Both the position numbers and the translations under genes were made by a program. A stretch of 64,000 nucleotides of DNA, taken from assembly GCF_000970305.1 (NCBI RefSeq), contig NZ_CP009517.1:1612001-1676000 (forward strand). Reading direction: 5' to 3'. The notes under the pieces are model-generated. The model was given only the letters and a program-made list of their open reading frames with translations. It searched no databases and had not been told where the DNA came from. Each line of letters begins with the position of its first letter. Position 1 is the stretch's first letter. This DNA comes from Methanosarcina barkeri 3 (GTDB lineage Archaea > Halobacteriota > Methanosarcinia > Methanosarcinales > Methanosarcinaceae). Positions 57,625 through 64,000 of this stretch are shown piece after piece.

Positions 57625-58236
57625 ATGGATAAAGGGTTATATAAATTACCAGATTTGAAGTATGGCTATTCAGACCTTGAACCTTACATTTCCGAAGAAC
57701 AGCTACGCATCCACCATGACAAACATCATCAAGCTTATGTGAACAATGCAAACTCACTCATAGAAATGATGGACAAGGCAAGAAAAGAAGGGACCGACTT
57801 TGATTATAAGGCAACTGCAAAGGCCCTGTCTTTTAATCTGGCTGGCCATGTCCTTCATGATTACTTCTGGTGGGAGATGACTCCCGAAAGCAACTCAAGC
57901 AAAGAGCCTGTCGGAGAATTGTCTGAAGTAATCAAAGAAGATTTCGGAGGCTTTGACAGGTTTAAAAAGGAATTTTCCCAGGTAGCATCAAGCGTGGAAG
58001 GATCAGGGTGGGCGGCATTAACCTACTGTAAAGATACTGAAAGGCTCATGATCATGCAGATAGAAAAGCATAATGTAAATTTGGTCCCTGATTATCCGAT
58101 TATTATGGATCTGGATACTTGGGAGCACGCTTACTATATTGATTATCGCAATGATAGAGCAAAATTTATAGAAGCCTTCTGGAACATAGTAGATTGGGAA
58201 GAAATCGACAAGTACTTTAAGAAAATGAGGAAATAA
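57625..58236 (+). CDS. sod: Iron/manganese superoxide dismutase
   Basis: 203 residues. Metal ligands: His in EQLRIHHDKHHQAYV (about 29), His in NLAGHVLHDYFWWEM (about 76), and Asp and His in DTWEHAYYIDY (about 162-166). It converts superoxide to O2 and H2O2 in the cytoplasm. Iron is most likely in an anaerobe, but the motif does not settle Fe versus Mn. Ribosome site AGGGGA. Single gene, followed by two hairpins. Confidence 0.96.
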   Translation: MDKGLYKLPDLKYGYSDLEPYISEEQLRIHHDKHHQAYVNNANSLIEMMDKARKEGTDFDYKATAKALSFNLAGHVLHDYFWWEMTPESNSSKEPVGELSEVIKEDFGGFDRFKKEFSQVASSVEGSGWAALTYCKDTERLMIMQIEKHNVNLVPDYPIIMDLDTWEHAYYIDYRNDRAKFIEAFWNIVDWEEIDKYFKKMRK

Positions 58237-58251
58237 CCAAGAAGTTATTTC
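58230..58251 (+). terminator. Terminator hairpin after sod
   Basis: GAAATAAC (58230-58237) pairs with GTTATTTC (58244-58251); 6-nt loop. The 5' arm contains the stop codon. Confidence 0.6.
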
Positions 58252-58278
58252 TTACACTCGCCTAATTAAGATAAAATT

Positions 58279-58312
58279 TTCCGATTACTTTTTGATTTGA
58301 AAGTAGTCGGAA
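58279..58312 (+). terminator. Second, stronger hairpin after sod
   Basis: TTCCGATTACTTT (58279-58291) pairs with AAAGTAGTCGGAA (58300-58312), 13 bp with one G-U, 8-nt loop. Confidence 0.6.
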
Positions 58313-58494
58313 TATTCAATTTAATTCGAAAATTCTTTTTAAACGGTGAAATTTCATTTTATCAGTGAAATTTCATTCAGTTGTGAAACTTCATTTAGTC
58401 ATTAACAAAATTATTTTTATTGAAAGAGAACGACACAATTCCTAACAATTCATAATTTAGTGCATCGATTCCTAATTGATTCCTCTTTCTTTTA

Positions 58495-58810
58495 GATTAT
58501 AGTTCTTCCAGGCACTTCGTTCCGCTCTTGAGTTTTATATTTCCATTTAAAAATGACCGTCTTTTCGTTTACTTGGTTTATATATTGGCTAAATCTTTCT
58601 TCTAATTTTTTTATTGATTCAACTTATTCCTCTCAATAAGCTTCTTGTCATTTTGCTGAAAAAAACTTTCAATTATATTTAGCCACGAAGTATTTTTGGG
58701 TGTGAACACAAATTCAAATTTGTCAGGAACAATTTCCAGGTATTTTCGAGTTTCCCTTGAAGTATGAACTTTTGTAGCTATCATCAAAATTTTGATTTCT
58801 CTCTTGGGTA
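58495..58810 (-). pseudogene. Decayed IS630-family transposase fragment
   Basis: Minus-strand translation gives HTSRETRKYLEIVPDKFEFV, then FTPKNTSWLNIIESFFQQN, the hallmark DDE region of IS630 transposases (normally H-T-S-K-E-T ... TPKHGSWLNxVE). The frame shifts near 58645, after which ESIKKLEERFSQYINQVNE and VIFKWKYKTQERN continue in another frame. The upstream catalytic Asp region is mutated (KILMIATKVHTS), and the N-terminal two-thirds is missing. No terminal inverted repeats found. Confidence 0.8.
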
Positions 58811-59791
58811 AATTAACTTAGGTTAAGGAATTGAATGAATTCCCAGCTTTTATATTTTTCAAAAATCTGTAATTGGTTTTTCCGGAGAACAAATAGTTCA
58901 AGTTAACAGCGAAAAATTTTATATTTATTACATTTATAATTATATCTGTTACATCTATAATTATGTCTGTTACATCTATAATTATGTCTGTTACATCTAT
59001 AATTATGTCTGTTATATATAATTTCTTCGTGTTTTAGTGTGATGCCCTTTACCAGCATTAGATATGAGTAAACGTTTCCAATTGCTTGAACACCTGGTTT
59101 TTATTGTAAGAAATAGTTACTGATCCTGTTTTTTCGTTTTTAGATTTCTTAATTAGTTAATTGGCCTCTATATATATAGCTAAGACACTGGCTGCTTTGT
59201 GATCAAACTCTATATAGACTTTACATGTATAATAACACAGTTGTTGTGCCGTAATACTAGTAAAAACTGTAAAAGTAGGTATATGTATTGATGTTACACT
59301 TATTTTTATCACCAGGCTTTGGAACTTAGTCTTGAAGAAAGCGTTTTAATATTACATATAGAAAATACTTCAAACGGATAAGTCCTAATATTGATACATT
59401 TTCCTTGGATATTTGACTTTTATTCGCCATCAATATATTTACATACTTATTCTGATGTTTTTACAACAGAACTAATTTGATAAGTTTGATAAATTTGTCA
59501 AATGAACCAGTCTATTGACAATCTGTTTTATCTTTTTATTGTAAAATAAGGCTATTTAGATTTTGTATATAATAGTTTTCATAATGGATGATTAATTGAT
59601 ATATTATATTAATTATTATAAGAAAGGTTATACTTTTAGAATTAATGTTTCCGTTTTTGTTATATAGTTTAATCTATAATATACAAATTAGCCAACATAA
59701 TATTATGTAGGACTATTAATATAATGGCAAGGCGTCTAGCTTCTAAATCACTTGATTTAGACTATGATCCAACCATATGGGAGTTCAAAGT
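58811..59791. other. AT-rich intergenic region
   Basis: Contains a 21-bp tandem repeat (TTATGTCTGTTACATCTATAA, about four copies, 58930-59015). No other gene signal. TTAATATAATGG at about 59715 could be the promoter of the small secreted protein. Confidence 0.6.
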
Positions 59792-60148
59792 ATGAGTAAA
59801 TATAAAGGAATAAGAGTAACATCTCTAGTTGTTGGGGTTCTGTTTTTTGTGGCATCAATACAGACTTCGTTTGCGGCATTTGACTCCACAAACTGGAAAT
59901 GGGATACACCGATTGAAAACAAAACAACTGAAAGTATAACATGGAGTAATATAACGTGGAGCTCAATAAACGGTTCTACTGACAACACAACTCCAGGAAA
60001 TACAACCGGGAGTCAAACAAATGGTTCTGACCCATCTTTTGATCCTGCGGACATTTCTACGTTCCTTAGTTCCAAGAACATTTCAATACCAGTTATAAAG
60101 CAAATACCAATTATAAAGCAACTACCAAAAATAACTAAATATAGATAA
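59792..60148 (+). CDS. Small secreted Thr/Asn-rich protein
   Basis: 118 residues from the ATG at 59792, which has GGGAG 8 nt upstream; an ATG five codons earlier is unlikely. A signal peptide (about 1-28, ending TSFAAF) is followed by a low-complexity region rich in N-x-S/T sequons (NITWSSINGSTDNTTPGNTT) and a basic C-terminal tail with two IIKQ/VIKQ repeats. Likely extracellular and glycosylated. No family recognised. Its last codons and stop are tandemly duplicated downstream. Confidence 0.65.
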   Translation: MSKYKGIRVTSLVVGVLFFVASIQTSFAAFDSTNWKWDTPIENKTTESITWSNITWSSINGSTDNTTPGNTTGSQTNGSDPSFDPADISTFLSSKNISIPVIKQIPIIKQLPKITKYR

Positions 60149-60177
60149 AAACAAGACTAGATATAGATAAAAACAAG
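60133..60177. repeat. Duplication of the gene end and stop codon
   Basis: The sequence ATATAGATAAAAACAAG occurs twice 22-23 bp apart; the first copy includes the last Tyr-Arg codons and the TAA stop. Confidence 0.85.
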
Positions 60178-60744
60178 GGATTTACTGAAATATTTAAAAA
60201 TCTGTCCAAAATTCAAAGCTAACTTGAAACTGCACATGAATGGTGAGATCCAATATGGTTCTGTTGTAAAAATATGGGTTATTCTACAAAACCAGTGAAA
60301 CTCACAATTAGGAAAGTTAATAATTCTCATCACTCGGAAAAATAGTACATAAAGGTATTAGTTATAGTTTCAAAGTGCGAGACAGAAACTTTTGCAACAG
60401 GACCCCATTGTTGTGCTGTGACGCCATCATCTAATTAAAAAATTAAAAATTTAGATGATGTTATCTTATTTTTATCACTAAATTCTCAATTTTTTAACGT
60501 ATTCTTCTGCCACTATGAATATAGACAAGAGAAGTGTAGAAAAGTATAAGAAAGTATGGAAAAAAAGTATAGAAAGTAAGAATATAGAGAAATATAGTAA
60601 GTAAAAGTGAAATTCTAGAAATAAGTTCCTGGATAACAGGAGAAATGAGCACAAATTCTTAAGAAAATCTGTACCTTCTTGAAAATAAAATGAATAAGTG
60701 AAAAGATATATCCTCTCAGGTTCCCGGATCGAGAATTTAATGAT
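60178..60744. other. Intergenic region
   Basis: AAGTATAGAAAGTAAGAATA-type purine-rich near-repeats at about 60535-60605. No gene. Confidence 0.5.
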
Positions 60745-61173
60745 TTACAGAATCGGATTCTTCAATGTCCTGTCAAAGAAGCTTATCATCCCATATTCAT
60801 TCTTCGCAGCAAAACCTTCAAAAAATTCTTGGTCTTTTTTAATCATGAAACCGTGAACCTCAACCTGGTAAACCTAAAGCTCGAAATATTTATCGGCTGT
60901 ATCCAGTTCACCTGACTACTTGCAAATATCAGTTACATTGCTATACTGGTCCCGAGTTCCGTGTATCATAAGCACGAGCGCATCAAGCTGGTCTATCAGA
61001 CTGGCCGACCTGTCTGGCTGGATTTCAGATCCTTCCGTATAAGGGAAACCATACCAGGCGACTCCAGATTCAAACTCCTTAATCTGGGGCAGGAAAAGCA
61101 TGGTATACCTGCCGCCGGCACAAAAGCCAGTAAGGCCGATCCTTTCAATAATCTGGCATACCTGACCGAACAA
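60745..61173 (-). pseudogene. Dienelactone hydrolase pseudogene
   Basis: Minus-strand reading gives IERIGLTGFCAGGRYTMLFL (nucleophile elbow G-F-C-x-G-G), VAWYGFPYTEG and LVLMIHGTRDQY, a clear dienelactone hydrolase C-terminal half. After an in-frame stop (about 60913) it continues as ADKYFEL, a second stop, VYQVEVHGFMIK and FFDRTLKNPIL, where the catalytic His would be. The N-terminal 80 or so residues are missing. Two internal stops and truncation mark it as dead. Confidence 0.85.
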
Positions 61174-61596
61174 GATAATTTCTGATTATATTTATAAAAA
61201 TTATATGTCAATAGATATAAAATAGAGGGATTAAATTTTTCTTAAAAGGGAAGTCAGGAAGTTTCCGGTATATATTCCAGATAAGTTTTTCTTTATTGTG
61301 CTAACTGTATTCAGTTTAAGTATTCAAACGTTCATATTAATAGACAATGTAAAAGCTGCAGGCTCTTACATAAAAAATGGTTTTCTTGTATATTATTAGG
61401 GACTCGGGAAAAGCTCGCAAAAAGGATCGTGAAAACAGGCATTTAAAGCTTTTAGCTGGCAATAGATCACTGTTTCTTTTACCTTGTTAGTAACGTCCAT
61501 AAAACGAATTCTTAGGTGATCCGACTGTAAAGTCAAACATATTAATATATCATTTAAAATATGTATTGGATGTAAATTAAAAAGGAGATATATAGC
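61174..61596. other. Upstream region of the methyltransferase operon
   Basis: No gene. ATATTAATATATCATTTAAAATATG at about 61539 (first 20 bases) holds TATA-like sequence close to the start, while a GC-richer block (about 61400-61520) may be part of a longer leader. Confidence 0.45.
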
Positions 61597-62700
61597 TTGG
61601 TAAGTGAAATGACTCCAACCCGAAGAGTTCTGGCAGCAGTGCTAGGAGGCAGAGTTGACTACGTACCCCCTGCAAACCCCCTCGCTCAGACCACAACGGA
61701 ATTGATGCAGATATGCAATGCTTCGTGGCCAAAAGCCCACTTTGACAGCAAGATGATGGCAGATCTTGCAGCTGCTCCCTATGAAGTATGCGGTGTTGAG
61801 GCTGCACGTCCTCAGTTTGATATTTCTCTCGAAGCAGAAACTATGGGGTGCAAGCTTGACTGGGATAAAACGGAAAGACCCCCAGTAACCAGCCCTGCTT
61901 ATACGAATCCTGCTGACATAACCTGGTCCGACAACCTGGAAGAAAACGGAAGAATTCCGGTAGTCCTTGGAGCAATCGACGAATTAAGGAAACGTTACGA
62001 CGGCATGCTTCCTATCATCCCCGGCCTTACCGCTCCTTTTACGGTAGCAGGTCACATAGCAGGCGTAGAAAATATGGCTAGATGGACAAAGACCGACCCT
62101 GAAAAGGCCCATTCTTTCATTGAAGCAGCAACTGATTTCGTGGTAGCTTACGGGAAATTACAGGCTGCTTATGGGGCACATATCCTCTTCCTCGCCGACC
62201 CATCGGCTTCCAGCAATCTGATCTCTGCAGAAACGTACAGAGAATTTGTACTTCCTGCTCACAAAAGAATGGCAAAGGAAATCAGCTGTCCTCAGATATT
62301 GCACATCTGCGGAGATGCAAGTAAACTCCTGCCTTACATAAAGCAGAGCGGTATTGACTGCTTCTCCTTTGATACCGTTCCAGTCTGGTATTGCCGTCAA
62401 GTAATGGGCAACGAGATGTCCATTCTTGGAAGCCTGGATGTCATAGACCTGATGCCTAACGGCACTCCAGAACAGGTTTATAACAGAACCAGGGAATGCA
62501 TCTTGCAGGGAACCGATATTATCGGGACTGCATGTGGTGTTTCATCTGGAACCCCACTCGAAAACCTCAGAGCATATGTAAGGGCCTGCAAAGAAACCCC
62601 AATCCCGAGATACGACGACGTGGAAGACCTTATCAGGCAGATTGGGATCGGTATTGGAAAGAATATGAAAGAAAATGTCTTGGGTGGGATGAAAGAATGA
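61597..62700 (+). CDS. Methylcobamide:CoM methyltransferase-like protein (MtaA/UroD family)
   Basis: 367 residues, TTG start 9 nt after AAGGAG; ATG at 61609 is an alternative. UroD-fold protein of the MtaA/MtbA/CmuA group: [20 protein letters not shown] at the N terminus, and zinc ligands His236-x-Cys238 in ILHICGD and Cys313 in [10 protein letters not shown]. These proteins activate coenzyme M thiolate with zinc and accept the methyl group from a corrinoid protein. The next gene encodes exactly such a corrinoid protein and overlaps by 4 bp. The methyl donor is unknown, since no substrate-specific MT1 protein (MtaB, MtmB, MttB-type) is in the window. Confidence 0.88.
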   Translation: MVSEMTPTRRVLAAVLGGRVDYVPPANPLAQTTTELMQICNASWPKAHFDSKMMADLAAAPYEVCGVEAARPQFDISLEAETMGCKLDWDKTERPPVTSPAYTNPADITWSDNLEENGRIPVVLGAIDELRKRYDGMLPIIPGLTAPFTVAGHIAGVENMARWTKTDPEKAHSFIEAATDFVVAYGKLQAAYGAHILFLADPSASSNLISAETYREFVLPAHKRMAKEISCPQILHICGDASKLLPYIKQSGIDCFSFDTVPVWYCRQVMGNEMSILGSLDVIDLMPNGTPEQVYNRTRECILQGTDIIGTACGVSSGTPLENLRAYVRACKETPIPRYDDVEDLIRQIGIGIGKNMKENVLGGMKE

Positions 62701-63524
62701 TCAGGCACATCGACATTGCAGTTCAGAAAATCTTCGAGATGAAAGAAAAAGAGCCTGCAAAATTCAAAAAACTCATCGATGAGGGGATTATTATAGGCCT
62801 TGGGGTAGATCTTGGAGATAGGAGTAAAGAAGTGAGCCCTGCCAACCAGGTTAAGAAGCAGAGCGGGCCGAAAGATCCCGAATATGCAGCTGTGACAAAA
62901 GCTGTAATCGAGGGAAATAGTGATGAAACAATAAAACTTACAGCTGCCTTGCTTGCAAAAGGAAAAGATCCAACAGACCTGGTCTCAAATGCCCTTATGC
63001 CCGGAATTCAAACTGTCTGTGAGCTTTACGACATTGGAAGAAGCTATCTGCCTGAAATCCTGCTAGCAAATGAAGCCCTTATAGAAGGAGTGAAACTCTG
63101 CCAAGGACAGATAAGAGATATCCACTTCCAAGGGAAGGTAGTATCCCTTGTAATTGAAGGGGACCTGCATGACATAGGCAAGAATATCGTAGCTGCTATT
63201 CTCAGAGCAAATGGATTCGAAGTAGTTGATCTTGGAAGTGACATAACGGTCGAAGCAGCTGTTAAAGCCGTAAAAGTAACAAATGCTGACCTTGTCACCG
63301 GAACAACCCTTATGAGCACAACCAGAGAAGGCCTCAAAGCCCTTGCAAATGCTCTGGAATCCGAGTGTGTCCCTGTGGCCTGTGGAGGTGCTGCCGTAGA
63401 CAGGCGCTTCGTTAATACCTTTAGCAATTCGATATATGGAAGAACACCACTTGATGCAGTAAAAATCGCAAAGAAGGTCTGTGAAGGAAAGAGCTGGGAA
63501 GAAGTCCGCAAAGAACTTTATTAA
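62697..63524 (+). CDS. Corrinoid protein (MtaC-like)
   Basis: 275 residues from the ATG at 62697, overlapping the upstream stop (ATGA). Order: an unusual N-terminal stretch (about 1-60), a helical cap domain ([20 protein letters not shown], about 62-140; [14 protein letters not shown]), and the B12-binding Rossmann domain with [10 protein letters not shown] (His158, lower cobalt ligand), DLGSDI and GTTLMSTT, ending in [11 protein letters not shown]. It carries the methyl group as methyl-Co(III). The extra N-terminal 60 residues are not usual in MtaC (inference from memory of the family). Coupled to the methyltransferase gene. Confidence 0.9.
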   Translation: MIRHIDIAVQKIFEMKEKEPAKFKKLIDEGIIIGLGVDLGDRSKEVSPANQVKKQSGPKDPEYAAVTKAVIEGNSDETIKLTAALLAKGKDPTDLVSNALMPGIQTVCELYDIGRSYLPEILLANEALIEGVKLCQGQIRDIHFQGKVVSLVIEGDLHDIGKNIVAAILRANGFEVVDLGSDITVEAAVKAVKVTNADLVTGTTLMSTTREGLKALANALESECVPVACGGAAVDRRFVNTFSNSIYGRTPLDAVKIAKKVCEGKSWEEVRKELY

Positions 63525-64000
63525 TTATACTTTACTTCCTGTTTTTTATATTTTATACTCGAAATTTATCTCGCTTTCATTTTTGGAATTCTTAACTCTG
63601 GAAAACAATTTATGTAAAACGAGTAAATAGAGATCAAAAAGAGTCCATAGAGATGGAATAGTAATTGACTAAAGTAGGACTTACACACTTGAGGAACAAA
63701 ATCAACTACGGAAATTGTGGATATAAGTTAGATATTAAACAGTTAACGGTCTGATGCTGTTGACTTTTAAGTTCAACTGCGTAGTCCTATAGAGTAGTTT
63801 TACTCCGTAAATTCAGAAATTATTATCCGACTCTGAAGAGAATTCTCGCTATCAAAGATACAAAACGATGTAAATTTAAATAGTTTTCCAGAATATATCG
63901 TCATAAACTCAATAATGTGAAATAAAACTAAATTTTTTACTGATTCGAGATATCCAGTTAAAACAGAAACTCAATGGATAAAATTGAGTACATCTGCAGG
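63525..64000. other. Intergenic right edge
   Basis: No gene or clear hairpin in the last 476 bases. Short AT-rich stretches only. Confidence 0.5.

Noticed and set aside
60916-61173. Functional small hydrolase
   Set aside because: The matched family needs an N-terminal half that is absent and a C-terminal His that lies beyond two in-frame stops.
62496-62696. 67-residue N-terminal extension of the corrinoid protein
   Set aside because: It lies in another frame of the methyltransferase gene; the ATG at 62697 has the expected ATGA coupling.

Overview
The window comes from a methanogenic archaeon, most likely Methanosarcina. The evidence is the mixture of genes: topoisomerase VI next to a bacterial-type gyrase, UroD-like and corrinoid methyltransferase genes, an archaeal LSm protein, DUF373 and DUF3344/PKD surface proteins, TATA-box promoters, and long AT-rich intergenic stretches full of short tandem repeats. 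The genus is an inference; nothing was searched.

Layout. 1-8.2 kb: three paralogous secreted DUF3344 surface proteins (one runs off the left edge) that share a near-identical signal peptide. 8.6-13.7 kb: phosphatase-like enzymes, an RDD membrane protein, a coiled-coil protein, DUF373 and a methylthio-nucleoside phosphorylase homologue. 14.5-18.7 kb: a zinc-ribbon SF2 helicase, a DUF3467 protein, LSm with a structured leader, and a winged-helix/four-Cys protein resembling TFE-beta. 18.8-19.6 kb: two identical tRNA-Glu genes. 21.5-24.3 kb: an ECF transporter operon (S, fused A-A', T). 24.9-25.8 kb: a gene-free region with duplicated hairpins and a MITE-like inverted repeat. 25.8-28.8 kb: acyl-CoA ligase, thioesterase and XRE-cupin regulator. 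29.5-35.2 kb: GNAT, flavin oxidoreductase, MsrA, PEBP lipoprotein, zinc ribbon and DUF362. 35.5-38.2 kb: a split MgtE transporter with a PhoU/RCK_C protein. 38.4-39.5 kb: a bacterial-like (type 2) pyrF between 160-bp direct repeats made of the mgtE start region. 39.7-42.2 kb: a solitary HsdR-N-like nuclease, a stand-alone Lrp/AsnC ligand domain and a small membrane protein. 42.6-51.5 kb: top6B-top6A and gyrB-gyrA. 52-53.3 kb: two chagasin-like protease inhibitors. 53.7-55.9 kb: an AAA ATPase plus DUF4435/Toprim pair matching the PARIS (AriA-AriB) anti-phage system. 56-58.2 kb: membrane hydrolase and superoxide dismutase. 58.5-61.2 kb: decayed IS630 transposase, a small secreted protein and a dienelactone hydrolase pseudogene. 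61.6-63.5 kb: a coupled methylcobamide:CoM methyltransferase-like and corrinoid protein pair.

The strongest points for follow-up are the PARIS-like pair, the duplicated hairpin element with compensatory changes at 24.9-25.1 kb, the structured leader ahead of LSm, the transferred pyrF with its flanking duplication, and a recurring architecture in which short tandem repeats start at or just after stop codons, in several cases duplicating the stop codon itself.
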